A stretch of DNA of 64,000 bases. Source: Bos javanicus. Its lineage: Eukaryota; Chordata; Mammalia; Artiodactyla; Bovidae. The stretch is from assembly GCF_032452875.1 (NCBI RefSeq), contig NC_083876.1, positions 22,914,001 to 22,978,000 on the forward strand, written 5' to 3'. Each line of letters begins with the position of its first letter. Positions within the stretch are counted from its first letter, which is position 1. A program made the translations under genes and the position numbers. This document shows positions 36,324-46,700 of this stretch, piece after piece. Under the pieces are notes generated by a model that ran no database searches, had not been told where the DNA came from, and worked only from the letters and a program-made list of their open reading frames with translations.

Positions 36324-36743
36324 GGTCTCTTTTCAGAAAGAGAAAAGTTAATAATATTCAAGGAAAAAGAGTTAATAAAAAAACAGAAGACTTTAATTAT
36401 TATTCTCACAGAGACTGAGGGAACACTGCATCTGTAAGGCAAGAATAGTTTATGACATTAGAGAAAATTCTGAATAAACACTTACATTTAGACCTTTGAA
36501 TGAAATCTTAGAAACCAAAGATAAAGAGAAAAATCCTAAAGTTTTCCAAGAGACAAAAAGAGGTATAAGCCATTTTCAGATATTCAAGGATTGACTATAT
36601 TCCAAGTTTAAAAGAAGTATTAGACTTATCAAATCAAACAACTGGAACAAAGAATCATGACTTTAAAAACACTGCAAAAATACACATACAATATAATGCT
36701 ATTTGTAAATATTTTTAAAACCATCAAATAATCCTGCACATTT
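36324..36743. other. No recognised feature
   Basis: AT-rich, L1-like in composition but not placed. Confidence 0.35.
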
Positions 36744-36848
36744 CGTGTCCGACTCTTAGCAACCCCATGGACTGCAGCCTACCAAGCTCCTCCGTCCATG
36801 GGATTTTCCAGGCAAGAGTACTGGAGTGGGGTGCCACTGCCTTCTCCT
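36744..36848 (-). mobile_element. Single-unit Bov-A SINE fragment
   Basis: One reversed Bov-A unit from CGTGTCCGACTCTTAGCAAC to TGCCACTGCCTTCTCC. Confidence 0.9.
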
Positions 36849-36974
36849 TTATGGTAACACACTTATACAATAAAAATATAAAGCCATTTATAGCCATTAT
36901 GCAGAAGTACAAGTGAGAAGTAAGCAAATGGGGTAGAGCTTTGGCTTGATACTTCCTTAAGAAGAAACAACCAT

Positions 36975-37138
36975 GGGACTTCCCTGGTGGTCCAGTGCTT
37001 AAGAGTCTGCCTTGCCCTGCAGGGGACATGGGTTCCATCCCTGGTTGAGGAACTAGGATCCCACATGGCATGGAGCAATTAAGCACCATGATGAAGACCT
37101 GACGCAGCCAAATAAATAGATAAAATATTTTTAAAAAA
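36975..37138 (+). mobile_element. CHR-2 type tRNA-Glu SINE
   Basis: Head GGGACTTCCCTGGTGGTCCA, box-B-like GGTTCCATCCC, body AACTAGGATCCCACATGGCA and an A-rich tail. Confidence 0.9.
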
Positions 37139-37244
37139 GGAGAAGCAACCTCCATCATCAGAATTCAGAATCATAAATGATCTCACCAAAGGAGAGAAAG
37201 TATCTTAGGAGGGAGAGACTGAACGTGAAGCCTTGTTAAGAAAG

Positions 37245-37370
37245 AGAGTCAGGGAGGGGAGAACTGGGAGCTTGTAATTAGCAGGTAACAAAGTTCTACT
37301 GTACAGCACAGAGAACTATATTCAATACCCTGTGATAAACCTAATGGAAAAGAATATACAAAAAAAAATT
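37245..37370 (+). mobile_element. L1 3' untranslated scrap
   Basis: TACTGTACAGCACAGAGAAC and TATTCAATACCCTGTGATAA match the artiodactyl L1 3' end. Confidence 0.72.
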
Positions 37371-37559
37371 TTTTTTTAAGAGTAGTTTCTTATTTTGGTG
37401 AAGAGAATGGATACTAAATAGATATAGGTATTGATAACCAATGTTAAAAACAAGTTTAAGGATGTGTAATAAAAATTTAACATTAACCACTAAAAAACAT
37501 TTTTAAATAGACATTTTTTACTTTCAAATCATCAAAGGAAAGCAATGACACAGAGAAGG

Positions 37560-38105
37560 CCACCAGTGTAAAAGCAGACTAAGTTCAACTACATCAGTAA
37601 TCACAATAAACAAGAATTAATTAAGTTCACTATTAAAATAAACAGACTGTCACACTGCAGTTTTAAAATATCCAGCTACATGCTGCTTACCAGGTATATG
37701 TTAACAAGATATAGACCTAAGATAACATTGGACAGCTGAAAAGAAACAAATGAAAAACAAGATAACAAATCAATAATTTTTTAAAAAAGGAAGTAAATAT
37801 AGTGATAATAACATCAGGCAAACCAGAATTAAAGAAAAAGAGTATCAAGTGAAAGGAGAGAAAAATCTTACTGATAAAACATGCAATCAGTCAAGTTGTT
37901 ACGGCACAAACCTTTTACGTACCTAATTACGTAGCTTCAAAACATGTTATGCAGAAAAAGGCATCAAAACCAGAAGAAAACGACTTTTCCATAACCATAG
38001 TGAGATTTAACATGCCCTTCGCAAAAGAGCCACATTTCAAATAAATAAAAAGGGTGAATTAAAAAGTTGTAATAAACTTGACTATATAAACCTAAACATA
38101 TAAAG
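37560..38105 (+). mobile_element. Old L1 ORF2 endonuclease-region remnant
   Basis: Degraded sense text such as CTACATGCTGCTTACCAGGT and GAGATTTAACATGCCCTTCG fits the ORF2 endonuclease region. Many stops. Confidence 0.55.

Positions 38106-38107
<2 letters not shown>

Positions 38108-38137
<30 letters not shown>
38108..38137. repeat. (AC)n microsatellite
   Basis: Fifteen uninterrupted AC units followed by a G+C-rich ACGCGTGC stretch and directly by a Bov-tA. Confidence 0.92.
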
Positions 38138-38139
<2 letters not shown>

Positions 38140-38158
38140 GCGCCCACACACGCGTGCA

Positions 38159-38348
38159 GCTCCCCTGCTAGCTCAGTGGTAAAGAATCTGCTTGCAATGC
38201 AGGAAACTCTGGTTCCATCCCTGGGTCAGGAAGATCCTCTGGAAAAGGAAATGGCAACCCACTCCAGTATTCCTGCCTGGGAAATCTTATGGACAGAGGA
38301 GCCCGCTACAATCCATGGGGTCGCAAAAGAGTCGGACACAACTGAAGT
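38159..38348 (+). mobile_element. Bov-tA SINE
   Basis: Head GCTCCCCTGCTAGCTCAGTG, body GGCAACCCACTCCAGTATTC, end GAGTCGGACACAACTGAAG, with an AACAACAA tail. The body has lost about 10 bp after GGAGCC. Confidence 0.9.
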
Positions 38349-38449
38349 TCTAAATAACAACAAAAATACACACATACACACATTCTTCAACAAAGTCCCC
38401 AAGGCATCAAATACATAAGCCATATTCTCTGATCATGCCTCAATAAAAC

Positions 38450-39055
38450 ACAAGGATAGTCAACTGTCTGTTTCATTTAGACTGGCATCAGATGGGCAAA
38501 AATAAAATCTATGTGGCAGCTTGGGTGTGGGTATAGAGAAAAGGATATTTATAGAAACTTTATGTAGGAGGACAAGCTTGCAATGCCTTTTTGCAAAATA
38601 ATTTGATATTACCATCAAAATTTTAAAAGTCATACTCTTTGACTTGGTAATTCTAGTTTTAGAAATAACTCATAAAAACTATACATAATCACAAAACAAA
38701 TGTACAACACACACAGTGCAATACTACTTAAAGCAGCAAAAACATAATATTATCAACAGAAATATGGTTAAATACTTACAGTACATTCATTTCATAAAGT
38801 GCCAAGCATTGACATGGAAAGAATCTCCAAGACACAGTGTTGTTGTTGTAAGTGTGAAAAAATACACATGTATCATTCAAATTATGTTAAGATGCAAAAA
38901 AGAAAAAACAAAGTGGAAAAATACAGAACATACTTTTTTCTTCTAAAGAGGGACATGATGGAGAACCTTCATATTTTACTTTATGTAAGTCTCTACTGTT
39001 TGAATATTTTATGACTTGTACTGCTTGTATAATTCAAAGAAAAGACAAGCAATAA
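38450..39055 (+). mobile_element. Old L1 (L1M/HAL1-like) remnant
   Basis: Order of blocks: CATCAGATGGGCAAAAATAA, ACTTGGTAATTCTAGTTTTA, GACATGGAAAGAATCTCCAA, matching the ORF2 end and start of the 3' region. Two short open frames here are chance. Confidence 0.65.
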
Positions 39056-39169
39056 TTTTTAAGAATTTCTTACTTACTTCCCAGAAGACTGGGATCTTTC
39101 TGTTCTTAGTACAAATTTGATCAAACCCATCAGCGAGTACAGGACAAGTATAAGCTTCCAATCTGTTCA

Positions 39170-39850
39170 AATAAGAACATTTTCTGTTCCCTCTGCCAGG
39201 AATGCTCTTCCTCAGAGACGGTTCACTCCCCTCACTGCCTTCACGGTTTCCACTTAAATGTCATTTTATCTGAGGAAGACTTTTCAGTATAAAATGCCAA
39301 CCTCCTACACCCACACCTCCTCTCCCCAACTATCTTAACTTGCTTTATAGTTCACTAGAGTAACTTAATGCCTGTGTCTCAGTGTCCTTGTCTTTAACAC
39401 AGGGTGATACGTGTACTCACTGGAAAAGACCCTGATGCTGGGAAAGATTGAAGGCAGAAGGAGAAGGGGACAACAGGGGATGAGATGGTTGGATGGCATC
39501 ACCAACTTGATGGACATGAGTTTGAGCAAGCTCCAGGAGTTAGTGATGGACAAGGAAGCCTGGCGTGCTGTAGTCCACTAGGTTGCAAAGAGTCGGACGT
39601 GACTGAGCAACTGGACTGAACTGATACATGCACCTACCCCACAGGATTACTGTTAGGCTTTGAATGAGCTAGGAGCCCTCAGATGAGCACCTGACTTACA
39701 GTAAGAGCTCTATCAGTCTTTGATGTTTTGTCTGTTTTGTTTACAGTCTGCCTTCCCCCTATGAGAATGACAACCCTAGGAAACCGGCACTGAGTTTTGT
39801 TCACGACTGTATCCCAAATGCCTGGAAAGCGTTTATCAGTAAATATTCAT
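39170..39850 (+). repeat. L2 tail containing a MIR containing a BovB
   Basis: Outer L2: GCCAGGAATGCTCTTCCTCA and AAATGTCATTTTATCTGAGG at about 39170-39360, resuming about 39716-39850 with GTTCACGACTGTATCCCAAA. Middle MIR: about 39362-39416 (CTCAGTGTCCTTGTC) and 39622-39715 (GATTACTGTTAGGCTTTGAA). Inner BovB listed next. Confidence 0.65.
39417..39621 (+). mobile_element. BovB 3' fragment
   Basis: About 205 bp from GGAAAAGACCCTGATGCTGG to GACTGAGCAACTGGACTGAA. Target-site duplication TGATACGTGTAC / TGATACATGCAC at 39405-39416 and 39622-39633, two mismatches. Confidence 0.92.
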
Positions 39851-40143
39851 AGCTGTCGAAGCCTGATTTAGTACTGCAGCCATATGCACAGACAGCTGAG
39901 ATTACCAAAAAAAAAGGGGGGGGGGGCCAATTATTTTCAGTAAAAGTAAGCTTTCTGCATATTAGCATAAATAATCTATAATGATCCAATCTATTTTGAG
40001 AGCACAATATGTAGCAGTATGATTGCTAGCAGCATCCAGTAGGGAAGTGGCACAGTCCCATTGAATTCCTTAATTTCTTAATACTAACATGGCAGCAGAA
40101 AGGAAAACACAAAGTGGAGGGAGCATACGAAAGCATGACTTAC

Positions 40144-40307
40144 TCTGCATTCCGGCTTTTGATGCATGGCTGGTAGAGGACCTTGACTGCATTGCAGGCA
40201 GAACTGGAATCGGGCTTCAATACATCTTCCAACACAGGGAATTTTTTGATATTTGTGTACTGTCCCAAAGATTCAATCACCAAACTGTCTGAGTTTAAAA
40301 GCCATAG
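40144..40307 (-). CDS. UBE3D: UBE3D internal coding exon (fifth, last one seen)
   Basis: This 164-bp exon encodes LWLLNSDSLVIESLGQYTNI, continues through KKFPVLEDVLKPDSSS, and ends VKVLYQPCIKSRNA plus two bases of the next codon. The acceptor is TTTAG before CTATGGC and the donor is a consensus GTAAGT. It enters in phase 0, matching the previous exon, and leaves in phase 2. It corresponds to about residues 283-337 of human UBE3D, just before the C-terminal HECT-like tail (about 353-389 in human), which must lie in a further exon. I searched the remaining 40 kb by eye for that exon and did not find it. A Bov-tA SINE begins 81 bp upstream of the acceptor and a 15-base A-run on the plus strand (40347-40361) reads as T-rich sequence upstream of the splice site. 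Confidence 0.93.
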
Positions 40308-40388
40308 CTAAAGAAATGAAGAGAAAAGTCTAAGCATAAGCGTATTAAAAAAAAAAAAAAAGAATCATCTCCACCCTATCCATATCTC

Positions 40389-40601
40389 GTAAGTGAGTAA
40401 GTGAAGTCGCTTAGTCGTGTCCAACTCTTTTCGACCCCTGGCCTGTAGCCTACCAGGCTCCTCTGTCCATGGGATTCTCCAGGCAAGAGTACTGGAGTGG
40501 GTTGCTATTTCCTTCTCCAGAGGACCTTCCTGACCCAGGGATGGAACCTGGGTCTCCCGCATAGTAGGCAGACACTTTACTGTCTGAGCCACCAGGGAAA
40601 T
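40389..40601 (-). mobile_element. Bov-tA SINE 81 bp upstream of a UBE3D exon
   Basis: Reversed copy from GTAAGTGAGTAAGTGAAGTC to the head CTGAGCCACCAGGGAAA. Perfect 14-bp target-site duplication CCTATCCATATCTC at 40375-40388 and 40602-40615. It lies in the same transcriptional orientation as UBE3D. Confidence 0.95.
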
Positions 40602-40852
40602 CCTATCCATATCTCATACCACCACTCAAAAAAGAAAAAAAAAAAAGAAAAACCTATTTTAAAAGAAGATAAAACTATAAAACACCAAAAAAAGAAAAAT
40701 TGAAAAATCATGTATGCAACTTTGAAGTAGGGTAAGACTTGAAAAGTAAAATGTTTATAGAGCCGATGATAACATAGTTTCTAAAGACAATTGCTTAGGA
40801 GAAAATATGTAACACAAAGTTATTATCCACAATTTATAGAGCTCCTAGCAAT

Positions 40853-41070
40853 GACTGAGGAGCCTGGTAGGATGCAGTCCATGGAGTCGCTAAGAGTTGG
40901 ACACGACTGAGTGACTTCACTTTCACTTTTCACTTTTATGCATTGGAGCAGGAAATGGCAATCTACTCCAGTGTTCTTGCCTGGAGAATCCCAGGGACGG
41001 GGAAGCCTAGTGGGCTGCTGTCTATGGGGTCGCACAGAGTTGGACACGACTGAAGCGACTTAGCAGCAGC
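40853..41070 (+). mobile_element. 5'-truncated Bov-A2 SINE
   Basis: The first unit is truncated and the second complete, with linker TTCACTTTCACTTTTCACTT and a GCAGCAGC tail. A short duplication AGCAAT lies at 40847-40852 and 41071-41076. Confidence 0.9.
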
Positions 41071-41308
41071 AGCAATCAGCAAGTGGGAAAAACAGACCAA
41101 GAGAGATATAGGTGAGGAATAAGAAAATAATTAAACAGAAGAAATAAGTAATAAATATATTAAAATGTCACTCTAACTAGTAAGGAAATACAAAATTTTT
41201 GTGCCACTCCTTTTCACTTATCAGATTGGCAAATACAAAAAGACTGACAACATCGAGCTCAGAAGAAGGGTTTGGAGCAGGTCTTCCCACACACTGCTTG
41301 TGGGAGAC

Positions 41309-41735
41309 TGCTTCTGGATTTGGATTCAGTTGATTAGTTGAGGATTTACTCTCAGGAGAAAGGGTGGGAGGGAAAGAGAAGAAGGCAGGGGAAGGAGTTG
41401 GCCAGTGATGTGGACTCAACCTAATCTCACAGGGAGCCCTGGAACCTGAATCCCACCCACAGAATCAGTCCCATTTTGAGACAGGAGATGGCAGGTTTTG
41501 TAGCCCAGGGTCAAGTCACAGGCAGTAGGCTGAGCAGGACAGGGGTGGGGGTGAGAGAGGACAAGAAACTCCCCAGGCCAGGTTTCATCTGTCCAGATGG
41601 GGCAAGTCTCTGAACTAGGGCAGCTGTGAGCCATGAGCAGGCAACTCTCATCCCTGGGAAACGGGGGACCAGCCAAGGAGAGGGGACCGGGGTGGGGTAC
41701 CAAGAATGTCTGTAGAGGGTAAAGGAGGTTTGTAA
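41309..41735. other. Unclassified insert within the L1
   Basis: A G-rich stretch (GGGTGGGAGGGAAAGAGAAG, GGGACCGGGGTGGGGTACCA) that replaces a few bases of L1 between GTGGGAG and ATTAGTCCAAC. It could be an old LTR or a non-coding element. Minus-strand open frames across it (up to 118 codons) have no recognisable motif. No target duplication seen. Confidence 0.5.
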
Positions 41736-42277
41736 AAGATAAATTAGTCCAACTCTTTGGAGGCAATAATTATCAGAGTTTAAAATACACAAGTTCCAAG
41801 AGTGATGAGAAAAATCTGTTTCTAACGGACTAAAATACACATGCAAAGATGATTTTCCCTGAAGCACTGTCTTTACCAGCCATACAGTGGAATTCTAATC
41901 ATTAATAAGAGTCCATATTTACACTAACAAGAAACAGGACTCATGATACATGGTTGAGTCAAGTACACATGTTGAAGAATGATGCTCATCACAGCATTGT
42001 GTTATTTTTACAAATACTTGTGGGTGTATTACATATAAACAGGGTGAAAATGGACTGTTAATGATTACCTCTGGATGGTATGACACAGCAGGGCAGAAGA
42101 GGGGACAAAATGGAAGGAAGGAGCCCTTCTTTTATGTTCTCCATGTTGTCAGAATGTATTTCGAGAATGTATTACTTTTATAAGAATGAAAAAAATTTTA
42201 ACTTAAATATACACTAGTAGTAAGTTTAAAAAAATTCCTATTCCTGATTTTCAACTTGAAAAGATGAAAAGAAAATT

Positions 42278-42402
42278 GAGGGAATTCCCTGGCGGTCCAG
42301 TGCTTAGGACTCTCTGCTTCCACTGTAGGGGCACGATCCCTGGTTGGAGGACTAAGATCCTGCAAGACTCGAGGTGGGGCCAAAGTAAAAAAAATGGTGG
42401 AA
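42278..42402 (+). mobile_element. CHR-2 type tRNA-Glu SINE
   Basis: Head AGGGAATTCCCTGGCGGTCC, body GGAGGACTAAGATCCTGCAA, A-rich tail. Perfect 11-bp target-site duplication AAAAGAAAATT at 42267-42277 and 42403-42413. Confidence 0.92.
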
Positions 42403-42594
42403 AAAAGAAAATTAAAGCTGATTTCAGACTATGACTTAGTGTCACCTTTACTTAGAAAATATTTTAACCTTGAATAAAAATTATCTGGAATTAGAGAAGC
42501 ATGAAGTCCCTGTGATGGATCGTCAGTCACAAAGCAGTATTAAGTAACAACGTCAATTCCCTCCCTCCTTTTAGCTACCATGCTCCCGTATTAG

Positions 42595-42695
42595 CGTGTG
42601 GTCCTTGAAGGCATTTTTGTTCTATCCTGAGCACCTAGGACAATGTCCTTCAAATAAGAAGTGCTCAATATATGTTTACTGGTTGAATAAAACTG
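42595..42695 (+). repeat. L2 3'-end remnant
   Basis: TTCTATCCTGAGCACCTAGG and GAAGTGCTCAATATATGTTT give the usual tail. Confidence 0.6.
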
Positions 42696-42859
42696 ATGTG
42701 GAGGCAGACAAGAGACTTGGGCCCGCAGTCTTGGATTTTTACATAATGTCCTAAACTCTTTTCTGCAGTTTAGTATTAGACGCCTGTGGTTTATGTAGGG
42801 GATGATTCTGCTAGCTGTGGAGCCTCTTCTGCAAAACTTGCCACTACTTCTCAAACATC

Positions 42860-43570
42860 AAAGTGTTGAAATCAGGATCCTGAAGACATCTCTGCACTTC
42901 CATATTCACTGCAGCACTGTTTACAATAGCTAAGATGCAGAAGCAATGTAAATGCCCACCAACGATGTATGGATTAAGAAAATGCGCTATACACACCCAG
43001 TGGAATAGTAGCGTTTAAAAAGAAGGAAATCTTGTAATATGTGACAATACAGATGAACCCTGAGGACATTATGATAAATAAAATAAGACACAGCAGGATA
43101 ATACTGCATGATTCCATTTACATGAAGAATTTACAATAGTCTAACTCTGATGGTGCAAGGGATTGGGGACAGGAGAAGGGGACAACAGAGGATGAGATGG
43201 CTGGATGGCATCACTGACTCGATGGACGTGAGTTTGAGTGAACTCTCGGAGTTGGTGATGGACAGGGAGGCCTGGCGTGCTGCGATTCATGGGGTCGCAA
43301 AGAGTCGGACACGACTGAGTGACTGAACTGAACTGACTGGACTCATAGAGGTGGAGAGTAGAATGGTGGTTGCCAGGTGCTGGAGGGAGGGAGAAACAGG
43401 GAGTGGCTAATCAAAGCGTATAAGGTTATAGCTGGGAAAGATGAGTAAGTTCCAGAGACTTGCTGTACAACATTGTGCCTATAATTAACAACGCTGGAAT
43501 ATAACATATAAAATAATATTTTTATAGTACAAAAATCTGTAAAGAGGGTAGATTACGTTAGGTGTTCTTA
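42860..43570 (+). mobile_element. Old L1 remnant split by a BovB
   Basis: Left: ACTTCCATATTCACTGCAGC, GCCCACCAACGATGTATGGA, ATGATTCCATTTACATGAAG. Right, after the BovB: GAGAGTAGAATGGTGGTTGC and GCTGTACAACATTGTGCCTA. Sense orientation. Confidence 0.85.
43152..43337 (+). mobile_element. BovB 3' fragment
   Basis: Starts around GGGATTGGGGACAGGAGAAG and ends GAGTGACTGAACTGAACTGA; well preserved. Confidence 0.9.
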
Positions 43571-43571
43571 C

Positions 43572-43589
43572 CACACACACACACACACA
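43572..43589. repeat. Short (AC)n run
   Basis: About nine AC units at the L1 3' end. Confidence 0.75.
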
Positions 43590-43734
43590 AAATGATAAAA
43601 GCAGGATCAATAGAACATATTTTAAGCATAAGAGTATCAAATAAAGAGGTAAAAAGTGAAAAAGAGAATTGTGTTACACTGACAAAGCCATTAAAAACTG
43701 AAAGCAGAAAAACTTTATTTTGTGGCATGAGCTT

Positions 43735-43915
43735 CTCCAGAACAGGAATTAGGTTTTATTTCTCTGTGAATTCCTAGTACCTAGCACATTACTGTTGTTG
43801 TTTAGTCGCTAAGTCACGTCCAGCTCGTTTTGCGAACCCATGACTACAGCCCACCAGGCTCCTCTGTGCATGGGATTTCTACACAGTAGCAGGTAAATCA
43901 TTTGTTATTCAATTA
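43735..43915 (+). repeat. L2 tail split by a Bov SINE fragment
   Basis: Left part has CAGAACAGGAATTAGGTTTT and CCTAGTACCTAGCACATTAC; right part resumes CACAGTAGCAGGTAAATCAT. A reversed Bov-A fragment lies at about 43794-43880 (GTTTAGTCGCTAAGTCACGT to CTGTGCATGGGATTTCT). Confidence 0.65.
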
Positions 43916-44070
43916 AAGGCGCTTGATTTGTGAATTAAGCTGACATTAAAATTTTAAAAATTTTGATCACTTATTTTCTAGACCTGAGAATTAAGAATAA
44001 CAAAACCCAAAGAACTTCTGAGCCCCTGAACTAGTAGGCTACAAAAAACTGGGCAAAAATCACTTCTTAC

Positions 44071-44179
44071 CAGAAGGTACACTTTGTCATCATGACCTTG
44101 AATAGTGAATCTAAAAGTGCTTCTAGCAGAGGAGAGTTCCACCACACACTGGGCGAGAACGCTCTGTACAAACTGAGAC
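44071..44179 (-). CDS. UBE3D: UBE3D internal coding exon (fourth)
   Basis: This 109-bp exon encodes SQFVQSVLAQCVVELSSARS, then TFRFTIQGHDDKVYLL. It begins with G, completing an Arg codon (phase 2), and ends in phase 0 before a GTAAGAAG donor. The acceptor is CAAACAG before GTCTCAG. Match to human UBE3D is strong (SSARSTFRFTIQG is identical as I recall it), but this sequence has Gln where I recall Trp immediately before FVQS. A CHR SINE lies about 150 bp upstream of the acceptor (44329-44461) and a Bov-tA about 365 bp upstream. The open frame continues into the intron on both sides, so the exon limits rest on splice sites and homology, not on stop codons. Confidence 0.94.
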
Positions 44180-44328
44180 CTGTTTGAACAGAAACCAATT
44201 TTCATAATGAGCCTCTCATAATAACTAACAAGAAGAGCCCCAAATACCCACAGGGTACCGAAGAAGCAGAGGTGGCTGCATGCCAGATTTTTCTGTATGC
44301 TGCCCATTCCCTCACAATCTGCGCTCAT

Positions 44329-44461
44329 TTTAATCTATTTTTAACGTATTTGGTATTTGTACCCGTCTTTGTGAGATCTTAGTTCCCCAAACAGGGATCA
44401 AACCCATGTTCCCTGAAGTAGAAGCATGGAGTCCTAATCACTGAACCGCCAGAGAAGTTCT
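44329..44461 (-). mobile_element. CHR-type SINE, diverged
   Basis: Reversed body GTGAGATCTTAGTTCCCCAA, AACAGGGATCAAACCCATGT, and head complement TAATCACTGAACCGCCAGAG. It lies in a UBE3D intron about 150 bp upstream of the 44071-44179 exon. Confidence 0.82.
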
Positions 44462-44544
44462 TGAGCCAGTCTTTCTATACCCTATTCTTCAATCATTAAT
44501 ACATTTTCCACCCCCACCTATCTACGTGAAAAGTAAGAAGTATT

Positions 44545-44749
44545 ACTTGCTCAGTTGTGTCCGACTCTTTGTGACCCCATGGACTGTAGCCTGCCAGGCT
44601 ACTCTGTCCATGGGATTCTCCAGGCAAGAATACTGGAGTGGGTAGCCATTCCCTTCTCCAGGGTATCTTCCTGACCCAGGGATTGAACCCAGGTCTCCTG
44701 CATTTCAGGCAGATTCTTTACCATCTGAGTCACCAGGGAAGCCTAACCT
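44545..44749 (-). mobile_element. Bov-tA SINE
   Basis: Reversed, well preserved, from TGCTCAGTTGTGTCCGACTC to the head complement CACCAGGGAAGCC. Short duplication AAGTATT at 44538-44544 and 44750-44756. Confidence 0.93.
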
Positions 44750-44756
44750 AAGTATT

Positions 44757-45478
44757 TCCTCCATGAAATTAAAAAATACACTGTTAGATTAGTCAATATT
44801 CCATTTAAGCTGTGGTAAATTAAACAGTGAATAACTAGGTTATAAAAGAAGATGAGAAATTTCCTTCCAAACATTAGACAGTATTATCTCCAATGTTTTC
44901 TATTTGCTTCCCCTCAGAGCGTCAGATCTGAGATGCATAATCAAAGTATTTATAAGAAGACGCAGTTCAAGGTTATAGTCAGAGGGCCATAATTTTTAGA
45001 CATCAATAAATGAACTGAAAGACACGCTATAGTTAACTTTCGTTTGCAAAACTAAAAAGATTCAAAGAAAAGAAATACTAATGAATTTAGTGGATACGCA
45101 ATATTCTTTTTAAAAACACAGAAGTCATTTGAAAACTAACCCACATTGCAAGTAAGTTAAACTAAAACCAGAAATAATTACTCAAAAACCTATGGATGAT
45201 TATAAGACCTTGGCTATCTAGCACATAGAAAGGGCACAAAAAAATTTCAGAACTAGATTTATAAGAGCACACTTGTTTATATCATTATGTAAACAAACCA
45301 TAAATAAATCTTCAAATCTTTCATATCTGTGCTTTCATTGTACTACCTAAAAGCCCTTCCAAAGGCTTTCATTTTTCCTTTCCAAGCAAACAAAAATAAA
45401 AATGAATTCCTAAATAATCAATTGTTCCCATCTTTCTTTACATGTGAAATTACAGAACAAACAATTTGCTATTTGTAC
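44757..45478. other. UBE3D intron, no recognised repeat
   Basis: AT-rich sequence between exons three and four; nothing identifiable. Confidence 0.45.
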
Positions 45479-45548
45479 CTTGGTATCATGGGAAAATTTC
45501 TTTCAGATGGCAGAATAATTATCTCCGTCATATAAAACTTAGTGGTTT
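45479..45548 (-). CDS. UBE3D: UBE3D internal coding exon (third)
   Basis: This 70-bp exon encodes TTKFYMTEIIILPSERNFPM and then IP, with split codons at both ends. It follows the human segment I recall (TTKFYMTEIII), with Leu-Pro in place of Gln-Ser just after it. The acceptor is TTCTAG before AAACCACT; the donor is GTACAAAT after CCAAG, with C at +4 instead of the usual A. It enters in phase 1 and leaves in phase 2; AG plus the next exon's G gives Arg. This region and the next exon start lie near the segment I remember as the UBE2C interaction region of human UBE3D (about residues 235-257). The 8.3-kb intron upstream is filled largely with antisense L1 remnants. Confidence 0.92.
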
Positions 45549-46129
45549 CTAGAAACAAAAAATAAGAATGTTAAAAAGCTCCACAATTAGTATTTCTATT
45601 GTGGGCATGTTGGTCTCAAATTATGACATTTCAAAATAAATATCTGATATACTGGTACAATGAATATTCAGTAAAACTTTTCTAAAAGCGACTTAGCTTC
45701 AGAAGACAAAGATTGATGAAACTATAAAATGACAGCCCTGAGACTTCAGATAGCTCAGTGTTGTTTCAGAAGAGCATGCCCTAGATGAGTCTGGTGCAGC
45801 AAGACTCTGTTCACAAATATGCATTGTTATAAAAACTAGGCACATCACAACCATAGTCCACTCATCTAAAACTCAGTCTTTTGGTTTCCTCATTTCTGTA
45901 GAGTAGCCACAGTCCTAGGAGTCACTGAAAAAGCCTCTTTAATCATAGTATTCTAAAGCCCAAGCACAGAAGCTGTGAACCTTACATTAATATATACCCA
46001 GAATCTCAATGAGTGTATTAATATCCAATTTTTACCAAATCTGGTTATCAGATTACTTCATTTACAGAAAAATTTAAACTAAATGTTTAACAGAAATGAA
46101 CATAAACATAACCATTTTTGATTTTTTTA

Positions 46130-46700
46130 AAAAATCCATGAAAAATGTTCACTCACTAGTAATGAAATGGAAATTAAAATGAAATATTTTTAGTATCAAA
46201 TAGAAAAATGTTTTTGAAAAATAAATTGTAGCAGCAATGATGATATGGAGAAACAGTTACACTTATTCTCCTCCTGCTATCAGGATTGCAAATAACAGAT
46301 TTTTGGAAAGCCACTTGGTGAAGGCATTAAAAATATATATACATTTTGGCTGAGAATTGGTTGAGAAAATCAAAGTGAAAAAAAAATATGCATACATTTT
46401 TAACACCATAATTAAATGCCTTATCTCAAAGAAATACTCACAGATATCTGTAAACGTTTATCTATTAAGGTGCTTACAATAATATTAATAGAAAATACTA
46501 CAAAATTAAATTTCTAAAAATTGAGGATGGTTGAATTAAATAAACATCTACATATTTCAGCAACAGAATTTTATAGTCATTAAAAGTGGTGTGCCAACAA
46601 ATTTTTAATTGTTTTAATAAGATGAAAAATTGTTCCTTGTAGATCTTCTATAAACGTTTACAACTGCTCAATGCAACACACAGAAAAAGGCAAAAAAAAA
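46130..46700 (+). mobile_element. Old L1 (L1M/HAL1-like) remnant
   Basis: AATGTTCACTCACTAGTAAT, ATGATATGGAGAAACAGTTA and GATGGTTGAATTAAATAAAC fit a decayed L1 ORF2 end in sense orientation. Confidence 0.58.

Larger units (their letters stand above)
40670..42210 (+). mobile_element. Old L1 (L1M/HAL1-like) remnant, split twice
   Basis: Sense blocks: AAGTTATTATCCACAATTTA; CACTTATCAGATTGGCAAAT; CTGCTTGTGGGAG; then after a foreign stretch CCAACTCTTTGGAGGCAATA; and the 3' end GTTAATGATTACCTCTGGAT with GAGAATGTATTACTTTTATA. A Bov-A2 occupies 40853-41070 and an unclassified insert about 41309-41735. Confidence 0.75.

Noticed and set aside
41416..41867. Overlapping minus-strand frames of 116 and 118 codons
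   Set aside because: They run across an unclassified insert and into L1 sequence; no motif or conservation argument supports coding.
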